NCBI RefSeq assembly: GCF_014195095.1
Contig: NZ_JACIBC010000005.1
Span: 434,001-498,000, forward strand
DNA: 64,000 bases
Reading direction: 5' to 3'
Source: Rhizobium sp. BK602
GTDB taxonomy: Bacteria > Pseudomonadota > Alphaproteobacteria > Rhizobiales > Rhizobiaceae
Below, one piece after another: positions 54,060 through 62,988 of the stretch; the first letter of the stretch is position 1, and each line of letters starts with the position of its first letter. The translations under genes were made by a program, and so were the position numbers. Under the pieces are notes generated by a model. The model had not been told where the DNA came from and ran no database searches. It was given only the letters and a program-made list of their open reading frames with translations.

Positions 54060-54452
54060 TCACGCACCGCAGCCGACGACGGCGGTGGCGGAGATTTCGA
54101 CCTTCACGTTCGGCACCGGGAATTGCACGACGAGTGCAGCGTTCGTCGGCAGGATATCGCCGAAGATCTCCTTCAGCGTCGGACCGATCGCGGCAAAGAC
54201 CTCGGCGGAGGTAACGTAGGTCGTAATCTGGACGACATCCTTCAAGGATGCGCCGGCCTTTTCCAGCCAGGGCTCGATGTTGCGGATGACCTGACGAAGC
54301 TGTTCGATCGGATCGGTACTGCACTCGCCGGTCTGGAAGTTGATGCCGACGGTGCCGGAGACATAGACCGTGTCGGCGACCTTGACGCAGCGGGAATAGC
54401 CATAGGCCTTCTCGAACGAGGAACCGGAAGAAATATTAATGCGCTTGGTCAT
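54060..54452 (-). CDS. RidA-family imine/enamine deaminase
   Basis: This 130-residue protein has the RidA layout: AYGYSRCVKVADTVYVSGTVG, QLRQVIRNIEPWLEKAGASLKDVVQITTYV, and PTNAALVVQFPVPNVKVEISATAVV. In RidA an arginine in the PARxxxxV motif binds the carboxylate; here the corresponding site reads PTNAALVVQF without that arginine, as in other Rid subfamilies. It probably clears imines made by the DadA-like oxidases. Confidence 0.9.
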   Translation of the reverse strand: MTKRINISSGSSFEKAYGYSRCVKVADTVYVSGTVGINFQTGECSTDPIEQLRQVIRNIEPWLEKAGASLKDVVQITTYVTSAEVFAAIGPTLKEIFGDILPTNAALVVQFPVPNVKVEISATAVVGCGA

Positions 54453-54493
54453 TGCTCAACCTTTCTTTGCTGAAATGAAGTCGGAACGGTTTC

Positions 54494-55228
54494 TCACCAG
54501 GTATAACCATTGGCGATCCAGCCGCCGTCCACGGGCAGCACGATGCCATGGATCATCGAGGCCTCCGGCGAGGACAGGAATGCCACCGCGGCGGCGACCT
54601 CTTCCGGCTCGGCGATCCTGCCAAGCGGCGTCCGGTTGCGAACGCCCTGCATGTTGTACTGACCCTTGTCGATCAGCGCCTGGATCATCGGCGTACGCAC
54701 TCCGGTCGGCGCGACGGCATTGACGCGGATCCCAAGCGGCCCCCATTCGACGGCAAGCGACTGCATCATGTTGTGGACCGCACCCTTGGACGCGCAATAG
54801 GCCGTCCGCTTCGGCGCGCCGACCGAGCCATAGACCGAGCCGATGAAGGTGATGTTTCCACCGCCATTCACGCTCATGTGGCGGGCGGCACTCTGTGCCG
54901 GCAGGAAGCTGCCGAGAACATTGACGGACATCATCTTGAGGAAGGCTTCCGCCGAAACGTCGATGGCCGGCTCGACCGTAACGATCCCGGCCGCGGTGAC
55001 GAGCGTGTCGAGGCCGCCGAATTCGGCGACGGTGCGGCTGACCGCTTCATCGACCTCGGCGGCATTGGTCACGTCGCCTTCGATGACGATGACATCGCCC
55101 TTCAGCTTCTCGGCTGCCTCGCTCAGACCGGCGCGATCCATCAAGCAAACTTTTCCGCCCTTGCGGACGAGATATTCTGCGGTCGCGAAACCAATTCCCT
55201 GAGCGCCACCGGTTATCAAGCTAATCAT
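54494..55228 (-). CDS. Short-chain dehydrogenase/reductase
   Basis: This 244-residue classical SDR has TGGAQGIG at residues 6-13, TAAGI near 82 (replacing NNAG), the catalytic serine in FIGSVYGSVG, and YCASKG. ATG 55228 with AGGGAACG upstream is chosen over a TTG five codons earlier. It lies between ridA-like and proC-like genes; the substrate is an alcohol/ketone intermediate not identifiable here. Confidence 0.9.
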   Translation of the reverse strand: MISLITGGAQGIGFATAEYLVRKGGKVCLMDRAGLSEAAEKLKGDVIVIEGDVTNAAEVDEAVSRTVAEFGGLDTLVTAAGIVTVEPAIDVSAEAFLKMMSVNVLGSFLPAQSAARHMSVNGGGNITFIGSVYGSVGAPKRTAYCASKGAVHNMMQSLAVEWGPLGIRVNAVAPTGVRTPMIQALIDKGQYNMQGVRNRTPLGRIAEPEEVAAAVAFLSSPEASMIHGIVLPVDGGWIANGYTW

Positions 55229-55252
55229 TTTTCGTTCCCTCAAAATCAGTTT

Positions 55253-56068
55253 TCAAGCAGTCTTGCCAAGCGCGATGCTCCGCTCGCGGGCGGCCTTGGT
55301 CGCTTCCGCGACAAGGCGGATGGTGCGATCGTTGGCCATCAAGATGTCCAGCGCGGCGGCGGTCGTCCCGCCGGGGCTGGTGACCTGCTCGCGCAGCGTC
55401 CCGGGGCCGTCGCTCGCCTCGGCGGCAAGGCGGCCCGCCCCCTTGACGGTCTGCTTCGCGAGAAGAGACGCGTTTTCCGGGGAGAGCCCCAGTGCGATCC
55501 CTGCTGCGGTCAGCGCTTCTATGAAATGGAACACATAGGCCGGGCCCGATCCGGAGATTGCAGTGACCGCATCCATCTCCGCTTCGCAATCGAACCACGC
55601 GACGGCACCCGATGCCTGCAATAGCGTGGTGACCAGGTCGCGCGCCGTCCGCGTCAAGCCTTCGCGGGCGTAAACCGCCAGCATGCCCTCGCCGATGGCC
55701 GCCGGCGTGTTCGGCATGCAGCGGACGATCGCCACGCCCGGCGGCAGGTGCCGCGCCATCCGATCGGTGGTGACCCCGGCGGCGATGGAAAGGAATATCG
55801 TTCCACTCGCCGCCAGGCGCGCGCAGTCCTTCAACACGGTCTCGACGAGATTGGGCTTCACGGCGATGACGACAATACCGGGCTGCAGATCCGAGGGGAG
55901 TTCCGCCACGGTGGCAACGGCATGGGCGCCCGCAAGAGCGGCGCGCTCGCGCAATGCATCGATCGGCTCCACCACATGGGCGACCAGTCCGGGGGCCTCG
56001 CGCAGGAAGCCGCGCAACATCGCATGACCCATGTTGCCACAGCCGATCAGGACAAGTTCGTTCGACAT
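55253..56068 (-). CDS. proC: Pyrroline-5-carboxylate reductase
   Basis: This 271-residue protein has the N-terminal fold VLIGCGNMGHAMLRGFL, VIAVKPNLVETVL, RCMPNTPAAIGEGMLAVY and the ProC signature EQVTSPGGTTAAALDIL. It reduces pyrroline-5-carboxylate to proline, or a similar cyclic imine. It fits ProC better than the gene at 43850 does. In this operon, next to RidA and DadA-like oxidases, it may act on a cyclic imine from the catabolised substrate. Confidence 0.9.
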   Translation of the reverse strand: MSNELVLIGCGNMGHAMLRGFLREAPGLVAHVVEPIDALRERAALAGAHAVATVAELPSDLQPGIVVIAVKPNLVETVLKDCARLAASGTIFLSIAAGVTTDRMARHLPPGVAIVRCMPNTPAAIGEGMLAVYAREGLTRTARDLVTTLLQASGAVAWFDCEAEMDAVTAISGSGPAYVFHFIEALTAAGIALGLSPENASLLAKQTVKGAGRLAAEASDGPGTLREQVTSPGGTTAAALDILMANDRTIRLVAEATKAARERSIALGKTA

Positions 56069-56078
56069 GATCTTTCTC

Positions 56079-57368
56079 TCAAACCGATCTGATCAACGCG
56101 GTGATGATCTCAAGCACAAGTTCCGAGGCCTCCATCTGCGGGACGTGCCCGACATCCTCGAGAAGATGCAGCCCCATGCGGCCCGGCGCACGCAGGACAT
56201 CTCGCCATTCGAGCACGGCGTCGTTACGGCCCCAGATGATGCGCGTCGGGCATACGATGCGATGCAGCGCCGCCTTGAGATCGAAGCCTTGCGTGCTATC
56301 GGCGAACAGCGTCTCGCCCATCAGTGCCTGCGACGCACGGAGAACCGGATCGGTCCTTGCGGCAAAGGCCGCCCTTACGAAGGCCTGATCGATTTTTGAC
56401 GGGTCGTGAACCATGACTTTCAGCCACGCCTCGAGGCTCTCCGGCTTCGAGGCGCCGGCGATGCCTCTGATGAAATCGCCGTTCACCTTCGGCCCAAGCC
56501 CGCCGGGCGCAAGCAGCGACAGGGACGCGATTTGGCGCTCGCGGGTGTCGGCCAGGGCGATCGCCAGAGCGCCGCCGAGCGAATGGCCGATGACATGCGC
56601 CTTCTCGAGCCCGAGCGTGTCGAAAGCGGCGCGCACCTCCCGAACGAGGTCGGCAAAGCCGCCGATCCGCCGTTTCGGGGAAGCGCCATGGTTCGGCAGA
56701 TCGAGCCGATAGACAGGATGCGATTTCCGCAGCTCCCGTTCCAGCGGATACCACGAGAGAGAATCGCTGGCGAAGCCATGGATGAGGAAGATCGGATCGC
56801 CCGTCTGCGTGCCGCTCACATGGATCTTGAGCGGACCGGCTTCATCGGCCAGGAACGCCTGTGGCGACGCGATCGGGCTTTGGACGCTTTCCAGCATCCG
56901 CGCGACATCGCGCAGCTTGATGCGCCCGGAAGGACTGGTCGCGGAAACACGCGCCAGGTCCAACGAGGCGGCGCGCGCCGCGCGCCGCGCGGCCGGACTT
57001 GCGACGATCCGGGAACTTGCCGCCGGCTTTCGGTCCGTATCCGGCGTCCGGGCTGCCAACATCTCTTCAGACGCCGGTTTGACCGATTGTTCGCCGTCAT
57101 TGCCGTCCTCGTAAGCGATATCGGCCGCATCGGCACCTATAAGGCAAAGAACGGCCGTCGCCGGCACCTCGCTGTTGGCTTCGGCGAACACCGCGCTGAC
57201 GACGCCATCGCACGGCGCCTCGATCTCGACCGCCGCCTTGGCCGTCTCGATGGTCAGGAGCACATCGCCGGCCGCCACCGTCTGCCCCTTCGAGACCCGC
57301 CATTCCAGGATCACGAAGGTTTCCATATATTCGCCGGCGACCGCGCCCGCGCTGATCGGGACTGCCAT
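56079..57368 (-). CDS. E2-like fusion: lipoyl domain, E3-binding domain, alpha/beta hydrolase (AcoC type)
   Basis: In this 429-residue protein, residues 1-80 form a biotinyl/lipoyl domain with lipoylated Lys44 in ETAKAAVEIEAP. Residues 118-160 are a peripheral-subunit-binding domain (ASPAARRAARAASLDLARVSATSPSGRIKLRDV). Residues about 180-429 are an alpha/beta hydrolase with GHSLGG (Ser263), not the chloramphenicol-acetyltransferase-like core of normal E2. This architecture is known from acetoin dehydrogenase AcoC. Start 57368 is used because the open frame upstream is a shadow of the E1-beta gene. Confidence 0.9.
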   Translation of the reverse strand: MAVPISAGAVAGEYMETFVILEWRVSKGQTVAAGDVLLTIETAKAAVEIEAPCDGVVSAVFAEANSEVPATAVLCLIGADAADIAYEDGNDGEQSVKPASEEMLAARTPDTDRKPAASSRIVASPAARRAARAASLDLARVSATSPSGRIKLRDVARMLESVQSPIASPQAFLADEAGPLKIHVSGTQTGDPIFLIHGFASDSLSWYPLERELRKSHPVYRLDLPNHGASPKRRIGGFADLVREVRAAFDTLGLEKAHVIGHSLGGALAIALADTRERQIASLSLLAPGGLGPKVNGDFIRGIAGASKPESLEAWLKVMVHDPSKIDQAFVRAAFAARTDPVLRASQALMGETLFADSTQGFDLKAALHRIVCPTRIIWGRNDAVLEWRDVLRAPGRMGLHLLEDVGHVPQMEASELVLEIITALIRSV

Positions 57369-57384
57369 CTTCGCCTCCCGATCT

Positions 57385-58362
57385 CTAGGCCAATGTCTTC
57401 TTCGCCGCCGCCGCGATCTTCGCGGCATTCGGCAGGACCGCCATTTCGAGCGGCTCCGAATAGGGTATCGCCATATCGGGCATGGCGACGCGCGCGACGG
57501 GCGCATCCAGATCGTCGAAGCAATATTCCATGATGGTAGCCGACAGTTCGGAGGCATAGCCGCAGAAGGTCCAGCCCTCGTTGACGACAACGGCATGGTT
57601 CGTCTTGGCGACGGATGTACGGATCGCATCGAGATCGAGCGGCCGCAGCGTGCGCAGATCGATGACTTCGGCTTCGATGCCCTCGCGAGCCAGCAGCCCG
57701 GCCGCGTTCTCCGCCTCGATGACCATCTTGGACGTGGCGAAGATCGAAACATGGCGCCCTTCGACGACCGTCTTTGCCTTGCCGATCGGAACGAGTTCGT
57801 TGGCGTCGTCCGAAACTTCGCCGCGGGTATTATAGAGGAGCTTGTGTTCCAGGAAGATGACCGGCTGGGCATCGCGTATCGCCGACTTCAGCAGGCCCTT
57901 CGCATCGGCAGCCGTCGCGGGGGCAACGACCTTGAGGCCCGGGATATGGCAGATCATCGCGTCCAGGCTTTTGGCGTGCTGTGCGCCAGTTCCGACACCG
58001 CCACCGCCCTGGGTGCGAAGCACGAATGGAATGTCGACCTGCCCTTCCCAGAGATAGGAGAAGACCGAGGCCTGGTTGACGAGTGCATCGAGGGTCAGCG
58101 GCAGGAAGTCGGCATACATGATTTCCAGGATCGGTCTCGTGCCGCTCATGGCCGCGGTCACCGCCATGGCGGTCAGAGCCTGCTCGGAGATCGGTGTGTC
58201 CCGCACGCGAGCGTCGCCGAACTCCTCGCGCAGCCCCTTCGAGACCTTGAACACACCGCCATATCGACCGAGGTCCTCACCGAAGAGGAAGACGCTCGGA
58301 TCACGCCGCATCTCTTCTTTCAGGGCGGCATTCAACGCCTCCGCATAGCGCATCACCGTCAT
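57385..58362 (-). CDS. 2-oxoacid/acetoin dehydrogenase E1 beta subunit
   Basis: This 325-residue transketolase-like subunit has FLFGEDLGRYGGVFKVSKGL, the DTPISEQALTAMAVTAAMSG segment with the catalytic region, and the C-terminal transketolase domain ATSKMVIEAENAAGLL..VIDLRTLRPLD. It pairs with the E1-alpha encoded upstream, with which it overlaps by 4 bases. It is cytoplasmic and thiamine-diphosphate dependent. Confidence 0.93.
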   Translation of the reverse strand: MTVMRYAEALNAALKEEMRRDPSVFLFGEDLGRYGGVFKVSKGLREEFGDARVRDTPISEQALTAMAVTAAMSGTRPILEIMYADFLPLTLDALVNQASVFSYLWEGQVDIPFVLRTQGGGGVGTGAQHAKSLDAMICHIPGLKVVAPATAADAKGLLKSAIRDAQPVIFLEHKLLYNTRGEVSDDANELVPIGKAKTVVEGRHVSIFATSKMVIEAENAAGLLAREGIEAEVIDLRTLRPLDLDAIRTSVAKTNHAVVVNEGWTFCGYASELSATIMEYCFDDLDAPVARVAMPDMAIPYSEPLEMAVLPNAAKIAAAAKKTLA

Positions 58363-59339
58363 TGCACAGTCTCCGAATAGGCGGCCGAGGCAGCATGAAT
58401 TTCAAACGTTGGGAACGGGTCGGAGAGCGCCGTCTCAAAGGCCCTGGCAACTTCGGATCGCGCGGACGCGTCGATGGCCTGAACCGCTTCCGCGCCGATG
58501 AGCGCCGCCAGCTTCTCAGCGGACAGCTTGATCGGATCCCGGTCCAACCACGGCTGGACCTCCTCCTCGGACTGGTAGCCTCCCATATCGGACGTCGAGA
58601 AGCCCTTCACGCGATAGGTCTTGGCTTCGATCAGCGTCGGCCCCTCGCCGCGGCGCGCGCGTTCGGCGGCGGCAGCGACCGAGCGGTAGACGGCCTCGGC
58701 ATCGTTGCCATCGACAATCTCGCCCGGCATGCCGTAGCCGGCCGCGCGAATGCTGAGATCCTGCACAGGCGACTGAACCTCCTGGCGCACCGTCAGACCG
58801 TATTGATTGTTTTCCAGCAGGAAAATGACGGGAAGTTTCCAGAGGCCGGCCATGTTCATGGCCTCATGACAAATGCCGGTCTGAGCGGCGCCATCGCCGA
58901 AGACGACCATGGCGACGCGATCCTGCTTGAGAAGCTGGATCGATAGTGCCATGCCGGTCGCCGCCGGAATGCCGGCACCGACGATCGCATTGCCGCCAAG
59001 CATGCCGGTCGTCACATCGCCGAGCAGCATGTGGCCGCCGCGTCCCTTGCAGTAGCCGGTTTCGCGGCCGAAGATTTCCGCGATGATGCCGCGTGTCGTC
59101 AGGCCCTTGCCGACATAGACATGATGACCACGATGCGTGGTGCAGACATAATCGTCCGCACGCAAGGCGGCACAGGCGGCAACACCGACGGCTTCCTGAC
59201 CATCGCAGCGATGGATGGGACCGCGGGTCTTCCCCTCCTTGGCATAAGCACCAAGCACTTCCTCGAGCTCGCGTGTCACCACCATCTTACGGTGGATTTC
59301 CTTAAGTTCGTCCGTGGACGGCGCATTCCTCATCAACAT
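58359..59339 (-). CDS. 2-oxoacid/acetoin dehydrogenase E1 alpha subunit
   Basis: This 326-residue protein has the thiamine-diphosphate motif GDGAAQTGICHEAMNMAGLWKLPVIFLLENN and the substrate region THRGHHVYVG and GRETGYCKGRGGHML. The phosphorylation-loop region YRVKGFSTSD is degenerate as in acetoin enzymes. ATG 59339 is preferred, with GTGGGGATTC in front; the frame continues open upstream. It heads the minus-strand operon E1-alpha, E1-beta, E2-like, ProC, SDR, RidA, DMT, oxidase. No E3 gene is nearby. Confidence 0.92.
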   Translation of the reverse strand: MLMRNAPSTDELKEIHRKMVVTRELEEVLGAYAKEGKTRGPIHRCDGQEAVGVAACAALRADDYVCTTHRGHHVYVGKGLTTRGIIAEIFGRETGYCKGRGGHMLLGDVTTGMLGGNAIVGAGIPAATGMALSIQLLKQDRVAMVVFGDGAAQTGICHEAMNMAGLWKLPVIFLLENNQYGLTVRQEVQSPVQDLSIRAAGYGMPGEIVDGNDAEAVYRSVAAAAERARRGEGPTLIEAKTYRVKGFSTSDMGGYQSEEEVQPWLDRDPIKLSAEKLAALIGAEAVQAIDASARSEVARAFETALSDPFPTFEIHAASAAYSETVQ

Positions 59340-59356
59340 GAATCCCCACAAAACCA

Positions 59357-59553
59357 TTTTGTTATAACAAGTATCATATGTAAAACGATCCGCAATTTCT
59401 TTTTTTGTATCTCGAACACAGGAAGCGAGAGATTCCGTCGAGAAATCTATTAAAGTCATTATAAATCAACATGATAAAAAATTTATTCTTGCTGAACGGA
59501 ATCCGTCTGGACAAAAATCAAAACTCAGCTCCATTATATATCATATAACAAAA
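59357..59553. promoter_or_regulatory. AT-rich divergent promoter region with paired repeats
   Basis: The 260 bases between E1-alpha and the Aap-type binding protein are much richer in A+T than the rest. TTTTGTTATA at 59357-59366 is the exact inverted repeat of TATAACAAAA at 59544-59553, and TATCATAT occurs at 59372-59379 and 59539-59546. The repeats flank the start of each divergent operon, as expected for one regulator acting on both, perhaps the GntR protein beginning at 63858 (inference). Confidence 0.55.
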
Positions 59554-59599
59554 TTGACCGAGAACGGTCCGTTTTAAGCTCACAACAAAGGGGAATGAC

Positions 59600-60640
59600 A
59601 TGTCCATCAAGCTGACAATTGTAACCGCATTGGCCTCGATGGCCTTGCTTGCGGCCGCGCCGGCCCATGCCGAATACGGCGATACGCTGAAGAAGGTGAA
59701 AGCCCGAGGGTCGCTTTCCTGCACCGGCCACAACGGCTCCTACATGGGCATGGCCGAAGTCGATGACAAAGGAAATTGGAAGGGCTTCGACATAGACATG
59801 TGCCGCGCGATCTCGACCGCGATCTTCGGCAACTGGCAGGGACACCTCGACATCAAGCCGACCAGTTGGGCGCAGCGTTGGCCTTCCCTGCAGTCGGGCG
59901 AGATCGACATGGTCATCAAGTCGTCCGGCTGGACCTTCAGCCGCGATACCGAAATTCACGGCCAGTTCGCGATGCCGTATATGATGGCGTCGATCCACTA
60001 CATGGTCCGTAAGGACTCCGGCATCAAGACCGCCAAGGAACTCGACGGCGGCACGCTTTGCCTGCCGACCGGCACGACGATGGAACGCTATGTTGTCGAC
60101 CACGAAGCGGCGAACGGCTACAAGATCAAGGTCATTCCGTTCGAGAAGACCGAAGAGTCGAATGCGGCATTCCTCGCCGGCCGCTGCGACGCCATGATGG
60201 AATGGGATCTTCAGCTGGGCGTCGTTCGCGCGACGGAAGCCAAGAACGCCGATGACTATGTCATCCTCCCCGACGTTCTTTCCGCCGAACCGGTCGGCAT
60301 CGTCATGCGCCAGGGCGACGACAACTGGGTCGATATCGCCAATTGGGTCGAAACCGCCCTGCTGCTCGCCGAGCAGAATGGCGTCACAAGCGCCAATGTC
60401 GACAAGATGAAGGCTGCACCGCCGAGCCCAGCGATCGCCAAGCTCTTGGGTGCCGCGCCCGGCATGGGCGCGCCGCTCGGCCTAGACGACAACTGGGCCT
60501 ACAACGTCATCAAGACGGTCGGCAACTCTTCGGAAATGTGGGATCGCAATATCGGTAAGGATTCCCCGTACAAAGTCGCACGCGGCGTCAACGCTCTCGT
60601 GAGGGATGGCGGCATCCTCTATCCGCTGGTCCTCGACTGA
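59600..60640 (+). CDS. aapJ: General L-amino-acid ABC transporter substrate-binding protein (AapJ/BztA-like)
   Basis: This 346-residue protein has a signal peptide (MSIKLTIVTALASMALLAAAPAHA, cleavage near 24) and TLKKVKARGSLSCTGHNGSYMGMAEVDDKGNWKGFDIDMCRAISTAIFG, the AapJ-type opening, with a family-3 binding fold. AAAGGGGAATGAC precedes the ATG. It is close in gene order (J-Q-M-P) to the Rhizobium general amino-acid permease, but probably a paralog tuned to the regulon's substrate. Confidence 0.88.
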   Translation: MSIKLTIVTALASMALLAAAPAHAEYGDTLKKVKARGSLSCTGHNGSYMGMAEVDDKGNWKGFDIDMCRAISTAIFGNWQGHLDIKPTSWAQRWPSLQSGEIDMVIKSSGWTFSRDTEIHGQFAMPYMMASIHYMVRKDSGIKTAKELDGGTLCLPTGTTMERYVVDHEAANGYKIKVIPFEKTEESNAAFLAGRCDAMMEWDLQLGVVRATEAKNADDYVILPDVLSAEPVGIVMRQGDDNWVDIANWVETALLLAEQNGVTSANVDKMKAAPPSPAIAKLLGAAPGMGAPLGLDDNWAYNVIKTVGNSSEMWDRNIGKDSPYKVARGVNALVRDGGILYPLVLD

Positions 60641-60708
60641 TACGTCCTCCCGCGTGACCGCCGGCGCCATGCTGCTGGCGGTCACCCTCCACTGTGGAGC
60701 GGCACGAA

Positions 60709-61869
60709 ATGCACTTGTTGAAGAACAGAAAAAGCCGAAGCACGTTCATTCAGATCGTCTTTGCCGTCGTTGTCGTCCTCGTTGTCGTCGGCGCGATCGC
60801 CGAAGCCAATTACAGGATGACCCAGTTGGGGATGATCAGCGGCTTCGCGTTTCTGTCCAAGTCGACCGGCTTCCAGATCGGCTTTTCGCTCGTCCCGTTC
60901 GATCCGTTCGATAGCTACATGAGGATGATCTGGGTCGGCATCCTCAATTCATTGTTCCTCGGCGCAATCATCATCCTCTTTGCAAACGTCGCGGGACTGG
61001 TGATCGCCGTTTTCAGAATTTCTTCCAACGGTGTCCTGAACGCTATCGGAACACTGTACCTGGAGACCTTCCGCAACATTCCGCTGATATTGCAGGCGCT
61101 CTGCTGGTATGCGGCGCTGACGAACATGCCTCCGCCGAAGATGGCTTATTCGTTTCTTGACAGCGTGTTCATCTCGGCACGCGGCATATTCGTCCCCAGC
61201 TTCAACATCGACGGTCAATGGCTGGCCGTGGTGGCTGCGGTGCTGGTCGTCGGAATTCTGGCATGCGCCTGGGTGTCGACCGCACGGCGCTTCAAGCGGG
61301 TAAAGCGGCGCGGGCTGCTGCTCGGCGCAATCGCGGCACTGACGATGATCGCATGCGCGGCCATCGTCTCCTGGGCTCGGCTCCCGGACGCGCCTTTCAT
61401 TTCCATCCCGCATCTTCAGGGTCTCAATTTTCGTGGCGGCATCAACGTCCCGCCGGAACTGGGGGCCTTGGCGCTGGCCGCCGGCATCTACGGCAGCGCC
61501 TATATCGCCGAGATTATCCGCGCCGGTTTCCTGTCCGTCGGTCACGGGCAGGTCGAGGCGGCCAAAGCCCTTGGACTGACCCCGTGGCAGGTATTTTCGC
61601 GGGTGCATCTGCCGCTGGCATTTCGCGCCGTCCTGCCAACGCTCATCAACCAATATGTTTGGCTGTTCAAGGCGACAACGGTCGGTATTGCGGTCGGCTT
61701 CGCCGATTTCTTCTCCGTCATCTCGGTCTCGATCAACCAGAGTGGTCAGACTTTGGAGTTGATCGGCATTCTGATGGCCGGGTTCCTGATCATCAACAAC
61801 ACGCTCGCCTTCGTCCTCAACAGGGTCAACAAGGCGATCGCGCTCAAAGGCAACCAGCTTCGAACCTGA
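60709..61869 (+). CDS. aapQ: Amino-acid ABC transporter permease (AapQ/BztB-like)
   Basis: This 386-residue membrane protein has the enlarged size of AapQ. The N-terminal TGFQIGFSLVPFDPFDSYMRMIWVGILNSLFLG, a long periplasmic insertion, and the coupling loop EIIRAGFLSVGHGQVEAAKALGLTPWQVFSRVHLPLAFRAVLP are typical. ATG 60709 is chosen, although GTG 60694 is possible. Confidence 0.9.
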   Translation: MHLLKNRKSRSTFIQIVFAVVVVLVVVGAIAEANYRMTQLGMISGFAFLSKSTGFQIGFSLVPFDPFDSYMRMIWVGILNSLFLGAIIILFANVAGLVIAVFRISSNGVLNAIGTLYLETFRNIPLILQALCWYAALTNMPPPKMAYSFLDSVFISARGIFVPSFNIDGQWLAVVAAVLVVGILACAWVSTARRFKRVKRRGLLLGAIAALTMIACAAIVSWARLPDAPFISIPHLQGLNFRGGINVPPELGALALAAGIYGSAYIAEIIRAGFLSVGHGQVEAAKALGLTPWQVFSRVHLPLAFRAVLPTLINQYVWLFKATTVGIAVGFADFFSVISVSINQSGQTLELIGILMAGFLIINNTLAFVLNRVNKAIALKGNQLRT

Positions 61870-61879
61870 GGAAGATGCG

Positions 61880-62974
61880 ATGAACGCCTCATCACCAGCA
61901 ATTACCGCCTCCCGGCCGGTGGATGGGCTATGGAGCCGAATTCGCAAGCGGTATTTCAAGACGCCGTTGAATGTCATCATATCGCTTGTCGGCGCGGCAT
62001 TTCTGCTCACCATCGCCTATCATGTTCTCGGCTGGGCCGTCGTGAAGGCCGTCTGGATCTCGCCCGACGGCACATCCCAGGTCTGCCGCAACATCGAAGG
62101 CGCTTGCTGGGCCGTCATCCAGCAACGCTGGCGCATCATCATCTTCGGCCTCTTCCCCTATGATGAACAATGGAGATCCAGCCTTGCCTGCTTCGTCATG
62201 GTGGCGACGATGTTCCTATCGTGTGTTCCATGGTTCTGGAAGCCGCTGCGCCTATCAATCCTTTGGTGCGGAGGTTTTACGGTCTTCTATCTTCTCATGC
62301 GCGGGGGCTTCCTTGGCATGTCCGAGGTCCAGCCAGCCCAGTGGGGCGGTCTCACGCTGACCGTCTTCCTCTACGCCGCCGGCGTGCTTATCGGCATGCC
62401 GATGGCGATATCGCTCGCGCTGCTGCGCAGGTCCGAGCTTCCTCTCATCGCCAGGGCGAGCGGCATCCTGATTGATAGCGTTCGTTCGCTCCCTCTCGTC
62501 AGCATTCTCTTCACGGCGGCGCTGGTCTTTCCGTTCCTGCTGCCGGATTGGCTGCAGGGCGACAAGATCTGGCGTGTCATCATCGGCTTCGCCTTGTTCT
62601 TCGCCGCCTATCAGGCCGAAATTCTGCGAAGCGGGATACAGTCTCTGCCCGGCGGGCAGGAAGAAGCCGCCAAAGCGCTGGGATTGACTTATTGGCAGAG
62701 AACGAGCCGGATCATTCTGCCCCAGGCCTTTCGCCGAGCCTTGCCGCCGACCATCAATCAGTTGGTCATCACCTTCAAGGAAACCTCGCTGATCGTCATC
62801 ATCGGCTTCTTCGAAATCCTGGCATCGGGACATGCCGCCTACGGCACGGGCGAATGGGCGTTTGCCTATTTCGAAGTCTATGTCTTCGTCGGCCTCATCT
62901 ATTTCATCTTCGTTTTCAGCCTCTCCCGCTATGGCGCCTATCTTGAACGCCGGCTGAACTTCGGACCTCACTGA
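61880..62974 (+). CDS. aapM: Amino-acid ABC transporter permease (AapM/BztC-like)
   Basis: This 364-residue partner of AapQ has the AapM-type segment VWISPDGTSQVCRNIEGACWAVIQQRWRIIIFGLFPYDEQWR, which includes two cysteines, followed by the permease domain with EILRSGIQSLPGGQEEAAKALGLTYWQRTSRIILPQAFRRALP. It lies 10 bases after the AapQ-like gene. Confidence 0.9.
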   Translation: MNASSPAITASRPVDGLWSRIRKRYFKTPLNVIISLVGAAFLLTIAYHVLGWAVVKAVWISPDGTSQVCRNIEGACWAVIQQRWRIIIFGLFPYDEQWRSSLACFVMVATMFLSCVPWFWKPLRLSILWCGGFTVFYLLMRGGFLGMSEVQPAQWGGLTLTVFLYAAGVLIGMPMAISLALLRRSELPLIARASGILIDSVRSLPLVSILFTAALVFPFLLPDWLQGDKIWRVIIGFALFFAAYQAEILRSGIQSLPGGQEEAAKALGLTYWQRTSRIILPQAFRRALPPTINQLVITFKETSLIVIIGFFEILASGHAAYGTGEWAFAYFEVYVFVGLIYFIFVFSLSRYGAYLERRLNFGPH

Positions 62975-62988
62975 AGAAAGAAAATATC

